A DNA stretch of 64,000 nucleotides, from assembly GCA_965116865.1 (NCBI GenBank), contig OZ220727.1, forward strand, positions 1,550,001 through 1,614,000, in the 5' to 3' direction. The DNA is from Aldehydirespirator sp965116865 (GTDB lineage: Bacteria > Actinomycetota > Acidimicrobiia > Acidimicrobiales > Aldehydirespiratoraceae). This document shows, in pieces, positions 22,201 through 27,413 of the stretch. The position numbers and the translations under genes are program-made. Within the stretch, counting starts at the first letter, position 1. Every line of letters begins with the position of its first letter. The notes under the pieces were generated by a model. The model ran no database searches, had not been told where the DNA came from, and was given only the letters and a program-made list of their open reading frames with translations.

Positions 22201-24561
22201 GGCGCTGCCGCCGTCCTCGGCAAGGACGACCGGCGTCGCCGACCACACCAGCTCGGGCGGCGTCCGGTACGCGAGCACCTTCTCGCCGCCCGAGTCGGCC
22301 ACCCACATAGTGGTCCCGTCGAACCACAGGCCGGCGGGCTTGTTCGCGCCGGACAGCGACAGCTCCCTGCCGCTGTCATGACCCTTGTCCGACATCTTGT
22401 AGGCGTAAAGCTTGCTGTCGTCGGAGTCGGCCACCCACATGGTGGTCCCGTCGGACCACAGGCCCGCAGAGTTCCGGTTGCCGGAGCCGGATGTGCTGAA
22501 TTCCTTGTCCATGACACGGGACCCGTCCGACATGTCGTAGGCGTAGATCCGGTCGTCGTCGGGGTCGGCCACCCACATGGTGACGCCGTCGGACCAGATC
22601 CCGGTCGGATCGCTGTTGTCGGAGTGCAGCATCAGATCCTTGTCGGGGACGGCTTCCATAGTCGACGTGCTGTACGCGTACAGCTTCTCGCCGGTGTTGT
22701 CGGCCGTCCACAGGGTGACCCCGTCGGACCAGACACCGAACGCGGCGGAGTTGCCCGGGGCGGCGAAGACCTGGCCGTTGCCGGCAAGAGTGTCGTAGTC
22801 CCTGCTGGAGTCGCGGGTCCCGTCCGAGAGGTTGTAGGCGTACAGCTCGTTGTCGAAGCCGGTGGTGTCTGCGTCGCTCGCCCACAGGGCGACGCCGTCG
22901 GACCACAGGCCCCAGGGCTGCGCTCCGGACGCTCCCCCGAGGCTGTCGATATCGCTCAGGCTGTAGCGGCCGAACCCGGCGACGGGCGCCTCCTCGTCGT
23001 CGCTGACGGCGAGGACGACGGACGACGGGGCGGCCGCCGCGCCGGAGGCGACGGTGGCGGTGACGGCCATGAAGCGGACGCCGGTGGGCAGGTCGTCGTC
23101 GATGCCGACGAGGGTCACCGTGCCGGTGCTGGCGGTGGCGTCCGCGGCGATCGTCAAGGTGGAGCCGACGAGCGCGGCGGGCGGGAAGTACGATCCGGGG
23201 GAGGCGGGCGCGGCTCTGACGGTGAGGGTGATGTCGGCGTCGGAGGCCTGATCGATGGTGGCGGTGACTGCGGCGCTGTCGCCGCCGCTCTCCGGCACCG
23301 ACCGCCGCGACAGCGCCAGAGTCGCCTTGGGGGGCAGGTCGTAGGCGAAGACAGCGAAGACGCCGCCGCCGGGGTCGGCGCCGTCGGCCACCCACAGAGT
23401 GCTACCGTCGGACCACATCCCCCTGGGATCGGTGTTGTCGGCGTGCAGGGCGAGTTCCTTGCCGGGATCGTGCTGGCGGGAGTCGGCCTTGTAGGCGTAC
23501 AGCTTGTCGTCGGCGGTGTCGGCCACCCACAGGGTGCGCCCGTCGGACCAGAGGTACGAGGGGTCCCGGTTGTCGGCGTGCAGCTGGATCGTCCTGGAGG
23601 CGGTGTGCGTCCAGGAGCCGCCCGACAGAACGTAGGTGAAGATCCGGTCGGGGGCGTCGCCGGGGTTGCCGCCGTCGTCGACCACCCACATCGTGGACCC
23701 GTCGGACCAGATCCCCCTCGCCTCCGTGTTGGCGCTGGCCAGCGTGAGGTCGCGGCCGCTGTCGCGCTCCATGTCGGACATGCTGTAGGCGTACAGCTTG
23801 TCGTCTTCGTGGTCGGCCACCCAGAGGGTGGTGCGGTCCGACCACACGCCCGCAGCGCCGCCGTTGTCGTTCGCGTCGTCGGCGTTGTCGGCGTGCAAGT
23901 CGACGTCCCGCGCCCCGGCGTACGACCTGTCGTCCGCGGCGTAGGCGTACAGCTTGCGGTCGTCGGCGTCGGCCACCCAGATGGTGGAACCGTCGCTCCA
24001 CATGCCCCGGGGGTCGATGTTGGCGGCGTCGAGGGCGAAGTCCGAGTCGGAGTCGTACGCGCCGTCGCCCACGGGCACGGGCTCGTCGTCGGAGACGAAC
24101 AGCGTGACGTCGTCGGGGCTATCGACGGTGACTGTGCTCGCGGCAGCGACAGCGGCGATGACGACTGGCCGGACGCCGGTGCGGAGAGCGTCGTCGACGC
24201 CGGTGAGGGTCACCACGTCCTGCGCGCGGCTGTCGGTCTTGCCCGCAGGGATGACAAGGGTGACGTCCGTCGACAGCGTCACCGGCACGCCGGCGCCGGC
24301 GGGGATCGAGACGGTCACCGTGACGTCCTCGGAGGAGGATCCGTCCAGGCTGGCGGTCACCGTCGAGGTGCCGCCGTCCTCGGAGATCGCCAAAGGATCC
24401 AGCAGCAGCGACACCTTCAGGCCGGTCTGGGCCTGGGCTTCGGCGTCCGGCAGCCCGAGCGTCAGCGACACTGCCAGGCCGGCCACCACGACCGCGGCCG
24501 CGGCGATCAGCAGCAGCGGCGCCCGGCCCGCCGAGAGGGCCGCCGACTTCACACACCCCAC
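5239..24561 (-). CDS. Giant secreted multidomain adhesin-like surface protein, N-terminal and central part (6,440 aa)
   Basis: A GTG start at 24561 gives a signal peptide (hydrophobic core LLLIAAAAVVVAGLAVSL, then AEAQAQ). Calx-beta/Ig-like domains alternate with blocks of about five blades carrying WSDGxTxWVxDxxDDKLYAY (near 24.0-23.3, 23.0-22.3, 21.9-21.1, 19.2-18.4, 16.8-16.0, 10.4-9.7 and 8.0-7.2 kb), which probably form propellers. There are two SwmB-like domains (near 20.8-20.5 and 18.4-18.0 kb), about ten cadherin-like beta-sandwich domains (DATLSxLTL ... YTVTVxR), and five copies of an unrecognised two-cysteine module. From 7.2 kb on, Calx-beta-like repeats run into the frameshift, where the frame ends in VSVSDWGRCCR. 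Joined to 323-5260, the gene would encode about 8,079 residues. The domains indicate adhesion, possibly calcium-stiffened; no enzyme domain was seen. galE lies upstream on the same strand, but the 339-bp gap and poly-G tract suggest separate transcription. Confidence 0.9.
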   Translation of the reverse strand: MGCVKSAALSAGRAPLLLIAAAAVVVAGLAVSLTLGLPDAEAQAQTGLKVSLLLDPLAISEDGGTSTVTASLDGSSSEDVTVTVSIPAGAGVPVTLSTDVTLVIPAGKTDSRAQDVVTLTGVDDALRTGVRPVVIAAVAAASTVTVDSPDDVTLFVSDDEPVPVGDGAYDSDSDFALDAANIDPRGMWSDGSTIWVADADDRKLYAYAADDRSYAGARDVDLHADNADDANDNGGAAGVWSDRTTLWVADHEDDKLYAYSMSDMERDSGRDLTLASANTEARGIWSDGSTMWVVDDGGNPGDAPDRIFTYVLSGGSWTHTASRTIQLHADNRDPSYLWSDGRTLWVADTADDKLYAYKADSRQHDPGKELALHADNTDPRGMWSDGSTLWVADGADPGGGVFAVFAYDLPPKATLALSRRSVPESGGDSAAVTATIDQASDADITLTVRAAPASPGSYFPPAALVGSTLTIAADATASTGTVTLVGIDDDLPTGVRFMAVTATVASGAAAAPSSVVLAVSDDEEAPVAGFGRYSLSDIDSLGGASGAQPWGLWSDGVALWASDADTTGFDNELYAYNLSDGTRDSSRDYDTLAGNGQVFAAPGNSAAFGVWSDGVTLWTADNTGEKLYAYSTSTMEAVPDKDLMLHSDNSDPTGIWSDGVTMWVADPDDDRIYAYDMSDGSRVMDKEFSTSGSGNRNSAGLWSDGTTMWVADSDDSKLYAYKMSDKGHDSGRELSLSGANKPAGLWFDGTTMWVADSGGEKVLAYRTPPELVWSATPVVLAEDGGSAEITISLAELSGVDTVISFSATVDAPKGLDSPLTFAPASATITAGGLGPVAVTVTATDDDVFTGQRFVSVAADVANTEGVAHPAPLRLVVTDDETAALDSFVRVSTMDFDLFTDFRDVWSDGTTVWVGHVTSTERILRAYTLSTGARDTGKDFDLAEGNISPRGIWSDGTTMWVANYRTRDGVKVYAYRMDVAADGTVGDAHSERVEDLEFDMTDHGLLEGVWSDGTTIWAGVSQGGLRAYNLVIDSNGATGPTFGDPVAGRHLSLPDGGTSRGFPQGVWSDGTTIWAADSGSTGPPATPAGLFAYTLDSGARDGGKDLGPLDSTVSRPRGVWFDGETLWIAAKDGTDDKLLAYQRPVTVSLTLTPDTVAEAGGASTVTASTDLPAESEITVTVSLPADAPASLGSNTTLTIAKDAMVSSGEVVVTATPDEVRTGDRTVAVGGTSVASTLVAGPEDVVLTITDDELDLESAVANRDTLTLTYGEDLDSAAVPSTTAFTVTVTDSSNNGRTTTVDAVAVADTEVRLTLSPEAALGDTVTLAYDKTRATENGGAVIRSARSATVQAPSFTAVVVDNDSGADASLASLTLTAVSGSPVDLWPDFESPRTSYDAGAFNRMSQVTVEAEATDSAAAVAISPTDADGNEIGHQVDLSVGSNTVTVTVTAQDGTTTETYTVDVSRAAPGVLVPGDWPLIPDGFVDGDQFRLLAVTTRVGDAVPTAIADYDTRVQTNVMDHGHAAVRPYAGLFKVLGCTADTDARDHTGTDSGAGLGVPVYWLGGAKVADNYADLYDGNWDPATTISPRVFRPFRFTSGTYNRHPYQGAWTWTGCTDDGTGETGNQLGAATVRRGWPGIYDQEFIHDNLEPAPNTGTNREFYYAMSDVFEVADSLSFDLKVAGPGDTEGSTRLHAFTDSQDVYHAGFGPGDDVATITWEAATGAAAVTVSVLDADGGAIADADGDDANGHQVPLSEGLNTVRVQVRSSDMPPEFLGWDFTLHLGRSSAAPGGWRAGDDLDFLWSTDGIKPRGVWGAGDVLWVADDGSDPKAVLAFRRSDGARLDGEGGRPDLDIALSGENDRLWGGIWSDAVAADDSSVDGTMWVADTSDGVLYAYTVDVEADGSGGSTHGDAVSGKDIDVSDHGDPAGMWSDGTTMWVGDSSDRTSGDTTGHKLYAYSLEAGTYGRRVSANDIDVSGAGVFDSGERVRGVAGDGTAIWAFNDNEDTLYAFRLSDRTRESGWDFALDAGHSDLAGVIRGAWHDGGVVYVPSGDGADRSKVYAYNTPRPLVLDTAAVVGDELTLTYNRALDAGSAPAAAAFAVTVTDAATSSPRATTVTAVAVSGAAVVLTLDPPVRNADTVTVGYNSAKAGSGSGEGPIQDDAGIEAADLDGRTVENNTLNSDATLSALTLGSGTSASGLTLDPATFRADVTRYAARVESSVKQVTVAAAANYAPGAGNPGATTVVSPADADTTSAAPGHQVALPAGPTTIEVTVTAADGLTTETYVIEVYREAAVSLAWQLTPAGLGVGDRFRLMARTVASTYRPTNADISYYDAAVRQDVRERAHAAVRPYPNLFKVLGCTATVAARDHTGTNPNDGNTGVPIHWLDGGRAADDYADLYNGWSGAVRTYTSGEPIPVQPGTPVSRNAWTGCRRNGTTSSGQGLGTGGARTYADLRFPERGLNAASTTSPFSTGLLVLSDVFEVVDSLLTDLSVTAVGESDEKLHGFVPGHRYYHAGFDSGEDQATIEWMVTPPADVSVLAAGVAVADADGDGANGHQVPLSEGLNTFTVRVTVPDDSLLTSEYTLHLGRSSAAPGGWRAGDDLDFLWSTDGIEPRGVWGAGDVLWVADDGSDPKAVLAFRRSDGARLDGEGGRPDLDIALSGENDRLWGGIWSDAVAADDSSVDGTMWVADTSDGVLYAYTVDVEADGARGSTHGDAVSGKNIALAGDHEYPAGMWSDGAAIWVGDSQDGRIYAYSLDVGANYGRRLDGTDGFEDNDIDATAHFSTGDLRGVASDGEVVWVLNVHDGKLYGFTLDGGSRDTDSDFVLDAGHRGSGIIRGAWYDDGVVYVPRGDGAEHSKIYAYNTTNVSLVFQPASGLRTGKGMSRSYSVRLSARPLAAVTVTVSGYAGTGVSLSTSRSESTSTLQLTFDTTDWDTPQAVTVAAAADAAAGSVTLAHDASGGGYDNADDDYTVTVVDVSLVLDPESGFRVTEEGSNAFTVRLSDQPADTVTVTVSRASGSPDVSVETTSLVFTTDDWTTAQSVTVTAAADDDLRDDSAELSLSASGGGYGSVTTAYEVAVDDNDTASLVFDPAAGLRVGENSSASYSVKLSARPLAAVTVTVSGYVGTDVSLSTSLAASVPALTLTFTPGDWNTAQTVTVQAAPDDDADNETVTLTHDASGGGFDDVDPEYTVTVTDTVDLSLQRIKVRFSSVYPLDPVFDPEHTDYVVKVYQGTETLSVKATPRDGQTVAYSVGGDTPTLSRGYATVDLSGLDANNDVVLTITVTHEDSSTSSREYTVTVKAKSTDSSLSGLTVGPGTSATGLTLDPAFAADKTAYGAGSVADSVGQVTVGWTLGDTTGAEALVVDADGSELDDNDNNPNNGFQVGLDVGSNVFGVLVRAEARDWTTTYTVEVYRELADKHRLSSLTVTDESGNPVTLSPVFVDTAVSYRATLDASTAWVTLAAAAKHGTASVGIGPDDDEPALEGHQFRVGHGEQATALVTVTASDNTSQVHEVELVRPWPSSVPVSSSWALKPSGLTAGDKFRLLGLTTDRTRKLLVFSPAGGVAVGENSTVTYSVRLSAEPTGNVKVEVSESSTSVSVSSAHLTFSPRHWLVAQTVTVSAAADPGDSDETVALIHDASGGGFDDADADYTLLVADDDRNSLVFEPLDGLTVGEGLTGVYRVRLSAAPTADVTVTVTSSSTDVAFLTAVSASTLTFTSGSSGNWNTAQTVRVSAAADDDSFDGPPVVLSHDASGGGFDDADADYAVTLTEDDPASDTVVHVDLINAESGDILDYDRHARANVADAGHPAAAEYAWMFQALACTSSVGALEHTATSHTSDEAGLPIHWLGGAEAAESYADFYLTAGDVDSLVSLFYLEMGEGVWNSYTSQSGQMVLNPWFRPDWTEYAGSVASTVSQVTVEWDSTDRRATVTARNATDTADLADADGNANNGFQVTLGAAGTDTVFKLKVTHQNVDDPAVYTVTVTRRRAGVAAPQLTRYVARDVSGRPTSSRVITGCGNDGAPLEGNELGTTSGSWIGPLVASVYTNDDGTPFPPLHEGVWSGRLPNRLYALSRVFEVSDAAPSTDATLSILGVADDAAGPVALSPQFAPGADSYTASGFSGSSASVVAYTADENAAAALYLAMGDAADPTWVKVADSVARRVGYQYTTLAAGAHRFRVTVTAEDGSTTRHYDLTLGRGSADATLSGLTLKAGTTTTAVDLLPSGPTGYTAEVANAVSQVTVEPVTAHPGASTVITPADANTATGHQVALSQGENTVAVAVTSENGLATETYTVTVTRSPPRSTDATLSALSLTEGANTVPLDPLTFAAGVTAYTARVANSVTQVTVTATKNDSVASIVPAAAESGHQVDLSEGFNTITVTVIAEDGTTTRTYTVTVVRAAAVSRGWALTPPGLDVGDQFRLLAATVGRGDATSSAVGVYDTRVQNDVSSNGHSAIQSSSGLFRALGCTADTDARDHTATTYTSSHSGVPVYWLGGGRIADGYSDFYDGSWNTEAPPTLTSGTARSDAEVWVGCDDDGTKISNLTLGSSLARVSQPHTDDGLSTTLAEPKANTYASYALSAVFEVVDGHLSDLSVKAAGEPNEKLHGFVPVYHSYHAGFDSGVAQATIDWMVAGTSLPTVSVLETDGTAIPDAAPGVTGHQVDLDVGLNTVVVKATASGNDRLTGEYTLHLGRSSIEKGGWRAGADVDYLWNTDGIAPRGVWGTDSVLWVADDGSDEVLAFDRSTGDRAAGLDIALSGANADLTGGIVAVVSETASAATGTMWVADDADDKLYAYKIDVTGLSRGTDHANRDSGKDITLASGDDHPGAIWSDGATMWVGDHDERRIRAYHVGGANHGDRDSSKDMDLRGALPFLTSRDAGHLRGLASDGARLWVLHAGDGRLYGYELELADRGLVVRDSDEDIRLDSAHTASGDIIRGAWYDADVVYVPRGDGAEHSKIFAYNTRALSNNVRLDTLTVTPVGLSFEATIIEYTVTVEHDVEEVTAEWMLADSKASAETLDSIDRPLDDADGNADGFQVTLGAVGSSTTFKIKVTAEDRISIRTYTVVVERKEVPSDDATLSGLTLKEGITASTVGRYPDPFSPGTFRYGAKVGNSVTQVTVEATTRDANATTEITPADADGDSSNGHQVALDEGYNTITVTGIAEDGVSTTKTYTVTVMRAAAVSEAWVLPPSDALRGSQFRLLGVTVDKGDARSVDIADYDNRVQTDVSSNGHPAIRSSSGLFRVLGCTADTDARNHAATRYNSPHYRGERIYYVNGDRIANNYEDFHHTSNAWATQSPKRTSGEDVPTSGGSSDTDVWVGCSDVGFKALDGPSPNNEYYLGTFGPNVRISKPHGSSGLATSSQINKNNSRAIYALSSLLEVVASPLTELSVTAPGDPVDSSRLHGFVPGYRSYHAGFDHDDAQATIDWTVTDPSITTVSVLDDAGTVLRDAGAAAGHQVNLTADEVTTVTVRVAVSGNGLLTSEYTLHLGRGSDEPGGWSAGDDVDYVWDTDRIRPEDVWGGGGRIKPRGVWGVGNVLWVADDSSNTVLAFDRSTGARLDGSDSRPNLDTGLKGDNDRLWGGIWSDAVEADDSSVSGTMWVADTDDDKLYAYKVDIAAGGAAGLTHGDADADKDITLSGHDAPAGMWSDGATMWVGDYEDNKLYAYDLSTGSSDTDKDIDTASVFDTGEELRGVASDGTAVWVLNEDDRKLYGFELESDDSDHRVADWDFGLHAAHAGGDFIRGAWYDDADDIIYVPRGDNAAHSKIFAYNTVFALVLAPESVTVREGGSSVYGVKLSSLPSDDVTVSVSALADSDLVLSSAATGSVSVSVSGPVLSLTFATNDWDTFQSVTVHADEDADMIDDTATLRHSATGGGYDAASGDVSVTVEDDDIAELVLAPESVSVREGGSSVYGVKLSSRPSDDVTVSVSALAGGDLVFVAGSVSVSVTDAGTVLVLTFGTGDWDTFQSVTVYADEDADIFDDTATLRHTASGGRYNAAGDVAVTVEDDDVGEVVLDPESVSVREGGSSVYGVKLSSRPSDDVTVVVSALEGGDLVFVAGSVSVSVTDAGTVLVLTFGTGDWNMFQSVTVHAGHDDDAAADWELFTHYASGGSYDRGVDMRVSVSDDDHAELVFDRTSMSVQEGSSAKYGVRLSARPLGEVSVAVTAVGGDGSGVMVVSGASSVSVSDSGTVLSLTFGTGDWDTFQSVTVRAGHDDDDIVDESVVLRHAASGGGYSVSGDVSVAVVDDDSGELVFDRTSVSVQEGSSGTYGVRLSARPAGEVSVAVTAVGGDGSGVVVVSGASSVSVSDSGTVLSLTFGTGDWDTFQSVTVRAGQDDDTVDESMELRHAASGGGYSVSGDVAVTVIDDDSSRLVFDRTSVSVQEGSSGTYGVRLSVQPLGEVSVAVTAVGGDGSGVVLMAGASSVSVSDWGRCCR
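5251..5262 (-). other. Single-base deletion (frameshift) in the giant surface-protein gene
   Basis: At every neighbouring repeat the plus strand reads gtccccgaatccgac; here it reads gtccccaatccgac, lacking one G between 5258 and 5259. Restoring it joins the two frames exactly: 323 to 24561 is 24,239 bases and one more makes 24,240, or 8,080 codons. The surrounding repeats are nearly identical, so an assembly or read error is possible, but a true phase-off allele looks the same. Confidence 0.85.
8398..20150 (-). repeat. Five copies of an unrecognised two-cysteine module in the giant protein
   Basis: Copies lie at about 19550-20150 (A), 17105-17690 (B), 12305-13975 (C, interrupted), 10790-11340 (D) and 8398-9000 (E). 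Each starts with a WxLxPxGLxxGDxFRLL-like segment, continues with a first cysteine in LGCTADTDARDHT, a VPVYWLGG-like strand, and a second cysteine in WTGC or WVGC, and ends with LSDVFEVVD. The spacing of the two cysteines suggests a disulfide in an exported domain. A, B, D and E are each followed by one beta domain (RLHGFVPGYxxYHAGF) and a propeller block. I do not recognise the fold. Confidence 0.75.
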
Positions 24562-24900
24562 CGCGTACCGACCGGCCCGCAGCCTCTCCGCGGCACACCG
24601 GACAGATCAGCGAGGACGGGGATAATGCACATGGCCAATCCCACCCCCCACCCCCCCCCCCCAATCCCGAGAACCGACGCGCTCACGGGCCGAAGCATAG
24701 ACCAGCGACCTATGTGATGTGGGACCAAGCAAGACGATCGATGACTGCACCTTCATCCTTGCCAACCAACGGTAGAGCTTGCCGTGGATCAACCTCGGTT
24801 TCTGCCAGGCTGTCCATCTGGCAGAGCCAGAGAGCCTGCTTGAGGGATCAGGCGCCAATAGGGGACGCATTCGAGGACACCGTGTCGGCCTGTCCGGCGG
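24562..24900 (-). promoter_or_regulatory. Upstream region of the giant surface-protein gene with a homopolymer tract
   Basis: This 339-bp gap separates galE from the giant gene. On the plus strand C6 (24644-24649), A, then C12 (24651-24662) forms a G-rich tract on the coding strand, 83-101 nt upstream of the GTG at 24561. Downstream of it, CATTAT (minus strand, 24627-24622) could be a -10, which would put the G6 run about where a -35 belongs. Such tracts slip during replication and can tune promoters; G-quadruplex formation is another option. The remaining 230 bp show no gene or clear hairpin. Confidence 0.5.
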
Positions 24901-25977
24901 TCATCCCGTCTCGACATCCGAATCGAGACATCTCGGTTGCTGCGGGGCCGCCTCCCAAGACGCGTCCCAGCGGCTGCCGCGCTCGGCGCCGCCGCGCACG
25001 AAGTTCCAGTGGTCTGCCAGCATCTGCGCCAAGCCTCGGCGGGCCTGCCAGCCCAGCTCCTCGCGGGCTCGGGTGCAGTCGGCCCAGCAGGCCTCGACGT
25101 CGCCGGGGCGGCGCCCGGAGACCTCGTAGGGGATGCGGGCGCCGACAACCTCGCAGGCTGCGGCCAGGACCTGCAGCACGGTGGCGCCCGAGCCGGCGCC
25201 CAGGTTGTAGACCCGGCTTCGAGCCGGGGCCAAGCCCGCGTCCAGGGCAGCGGCATGCCCCTCGGCCACATCCATGACATGCACGTAGTCGCGGACCGCG
25301 GTGCCGTCGACGGTGGAATAGTCGGCCCCGAAGACGTCCAGCCGGTCGCGGCGGCCGGCGGCGACCTGCAGGATCCGGGGCACCAGACCGGCCGGCTCGC
25401 CCGCCGGGTCCTCCCCCATCAGCCCCGACGGGTGCGCTCCGACCGGGTTGAAGTAGCGCAGTGAGACCACGCTCGTCGTCGACGCCGCCGCGGCGTCGGC
25501 GAGGATGCGCTCGCCCATCAGCTTCGTCTCGCCGTAGGGGCTCTCGGGCGCGGTCGGCGAGTCCTCGGTGACCGGCAGCGCGGCCGCCGACCCGTAGACG
25601 GCGGCCGACGAACTGAACACCAGCCTCCCGACGCGGCGGTCGATGGCCGCCTCGGCCAGCGAGATCACCGAACCGAGGTTGCTGCGGTAGTAGCCGAGCG
25701 GATCCCGCACAGACTCGGGCACGCTCTTGCGGGCCGCGAAATGGAGCACCGAGTCGATCCGGTGCGCGCCGAGGACCGCATCCAGGGCCTGCCGATCGCC
25801 TGCGTCGCCCTCCACGACCGGCAGGTCCGAGCGGGTGAGGCCGCGGACGGCGTCGACCGCTCGGCCCGAGGCGTTGGAGAAGTCGTCGAGGATCACCACG
25901 TCCCGGCCGGCCCGGTGCAGCGCCACCACGGTGTGGCTGCCGATGTAGCCGGCGCCGCCGGTGACCAGCGTCGCCAT
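24901..25977 (-). CDS. galE: UDP-glucose 4-epimerase
   Basis: An extended short-chain dehydrogenase of 358 residues that interconverts UDP-glucose and UDP-galactose using bound NAD, in the cytosol. The NAD fingerprint TGGAGYIGSH is at residues 6-15, the catalytic serine region SSSAAVYG at about 122-129 and YGETK (catalytic Tyr and Lys) at 148-152; RYFNPVGAHPSG and the substrate-loop VRDYVHVMD are also present. The C-terminus is about 20 residues longer than usual. GTG at 25980 and ATG at 25977 are adjacent possible starts; the ATG is preferred because the fold begins at once (ATLVTGG). It lies in a minus-strand group with a nucleotidyltransferase and UDP-glucose dehydrogenase, so it probably supplies sugars for the surface glycan made by genes at 34.6-51.4 kb. 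Confidence 0.95.
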   Translation of the reverse strand: MATLVTGGAGYIGSHTVVALHRAGRDVVILDDFSNASGRAVDAVRGLTRSDLPVVEGDAGDRQALDAVLGAHRIDSVLHFAARKSVPESVRDPLGYYRSNLGSVISLAEAAIDRRVGRLVFSSSAAVYGSAAALPVTEDSPTAPESPYGETKLMGERILADAAAASTTSVVSLRYFNPVGAHPSGLMGEDPAGEPAGLVPRILQVAAGRRDRLDVFGADYSTVDGTAVRDYVHVMDVAEGHAAALDAGLAPARSRVYNLGAGSGATVLQVLAAACEVVGARIPYEVSGRRPGDVEACWADCTRAREELGWQARRGLAQMLADHWNFVRGGAERGSRWDASWEAAPQQPRCLDSDVETG

Positions 25978-25980
25978 CAC

Positions 25981-26085
25981 ACACCACGCGGGCGGGCAGC
26001 GCCGCCCGGTGCCGACTCATCGACTACGACCGGCTGGTGCCCCGGCTCGATGACACCACGCGGGCGAGCTGCGCCTCCCGGTGCC
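25981..26085. repeat. Degenerate 72-bp-spaced direct repeat upstream of galE
   Basis: The segment starting acaccacgcgggcg at 25981 recurs at 26053 with about 28 of 33 bases identical (both end in cggtgcc). It fills the first half of the 203-bp gap between galE and the nucleotidyltransferase gene. The spacing matches the 61-73 bp units seen at other gene borders here. I see no gene in the rest of the gap. Confidence 0.6.
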
Positions 26086-26180
26086 ACGCCGCTGTTCGCT
26101 ACGCCCGCGGGCCGGCGCGGCCGCGGCCTCGCTCGGCGCCTCCTGTCGCTCGTCACGGTCGCCGTCCCCCGCTCTGCGCC

Positions 26181-27191
26181 TCAGTCCGTCTCAGGCGCCC
26201 TGGCATCCGACAACGCCCACCCGGGCGGAACCTCGAAGCCCTCGCCTATCAGGGTCCCGTCCGACACGCGGGCGCCCCGGCCGACGGTCGCTCCCGCCCC
26301 CACCACAGAGTCAAGGACGGCCGAACCCGCCTCGATCACCGCCCCGGCATGCACGGCCGAGCCTCGCACCACAGAGCCGGCAGCCACCACTGCGCCGGCC
26401 ATGACCACACTGCGCTCGACGACGGCGCCGGGATCCACGCAGGCCTCCGGCGACACGCCTTGCGCCGCCCGGCCGCGCCGGCCGTCGAGCAGGTCGAGCT
26501 GAGCCTGCAAGTAGGTCCGGGGAGTGCCAGCGTCGATCCAGTAGGCGTTCTGCCGCTGCGCCCACAGCGTGCCGTCGGCGGCCATGGCGGGGAACACCTC
26601 GCGCTCCACCGAGACGCGGCGCCCGCCGGCAATCCGCCCGACCACGGAAGGCTCCATGAGATAGGTCCCCGCGTTGATCCCGCAGCCCGGCGGCGGCTGC
26701 GGCGGCTTCTCCAGGAAGGCGCCCACCCGACCGTCGGCGCCGACCGCCACCACTCCGTAACGGGAAGGATCGTCCACGTCCATCACGTGGATGGTGGCCT
26801 CGGCGCCGGCCGAGCGGTGCAACCGCAGCATCTCTGCCGCATCGACGTCTGTGATCACGTCGCCGTTGGCCACCAAGAACGTCCCGTCGGCGGATCCCAT
26901 GCCTGACTCGGTGAAGGCGAAGCGGATCGCGCCCGCGGTGTCGAGCGGCTCAGGCTCCACCACGCAGCACAGCTCCACCCCCGCGCAGCGACCGTCCGGA
27001 TAGGCGTCGCGGAACACGTCGTGGTGGTAGCCGAGCGCCAGCACCACCCGGGAGACTCCGTGGCGTCGCAGGCCTGCCACCACATGCTCGAGCATGGGCC
27101 GATGCAGCACAGGGAGCATCTGCTTCGGCGTGGTCAGCGTCAGGGGGCGCAGACGAGTCCCGAGACCTCCGACCAGCAGGACCGCCTGCAC
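26181..27191 (-). CDS. Sugar-1-phosphate nucleotidyltransferase with left-handed beta-helix tail (mannose-1-phosphate guanylyltransferase-like)
   Basis: A 336-residue enzyme expected to make an NDP-sugar from a sugar-1-phosphate and NTP. The nucleotide-binding signature GGLGTRLRPLT and PKQMLPV lie near residues 8-28, LVANGDVIT holds the metal-binding Asp, FLEKP follows, and the INAGTYLMEPSV and SVEREVFPAMAADG segments match actinobacterial ManB/GMP-type enzymes closely. From about residue 245 there are hexapeptide-like repeats (PGAVVERSVVMAGAVVAAGS) forming a beta-helix that often controls oligomer state or regulation. Start: GTG at 27191 gives MQAVLLVGG, as in mycobacterial ManB. It stands between galE and the membrane-anchored protein at 27414. 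The nucleotide and sugar cannot be fixed from sequence; GDP-mannose is the best guess and glucose-1-phosphate thymidylyltransferase the alternative. Confidence 0.85.
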   Translation of the reverse strand: MQAVLLVGGLGTRLRPLTLTTPKQMLPVLHRPMLEHVVAGLRRHGVSRVVLALGYHHDVFRDAYPDGRCAGVELCCVVEPEPLDTAGAIRFAFTESGMGSADGTFLVANGDVITDVDAAEMLRLHRSAGAEATIHVMDVDDPSRYGVVAVGADGRVGAFLEKPPQPPPGCGINAGTYLMEPSVVGRIAGGRRVSVEREVFPAMAADGTLWAQRQNAYWIDAGTPRTYLQAQLDLLDGRRGRAAQGVSPEACVDPGAVVERSVVMAGAVVAAGSVVRGSAVHAGAVIEAGSAVLDSVVGAGATVGRGARVSDGTLIGEGFEVPPGWALSDARAPETD

Positions 27192-27413
27192 GCCACCGCC
27201 CGCGGCCTAGAGCAGCTGCGGGCCGCGGCTGCCGGCCGGTGCTCTGTCGACGATTGTTCGCATGCGTGTCGAGTGTGGTCGGGGTTCGGTGCCGGTGCCC
27301 GGACTTCAGCGGGTCATCCACCGCAAAGATGCACGGCCGCTCGAAGTTCGGGAGCCCGGTGCCGCTGCGAGCCTCGAAAAGGATCTCACGAGCTGCAGGC
27401 GACCGACGGGCCT

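Noticed and set aside
17410..24717. Plus-strand open frame of 2,435 codons antisense to the giant gene
   Set aside because: Composition is Arg/Gly/His-rich and mirrors the WSDG and VTV codons; no start context, no domain, and the minus-strand protein has clear families.
27192..27413. Possible tRNA or small RNA in the gap between the nucleotidyltransferase and His-rich protein genes
   Set aside because: The segment gttcgggagcccgg resembles a T-arm only by chance; no acceptor stem or anticodon arm pairs with it.
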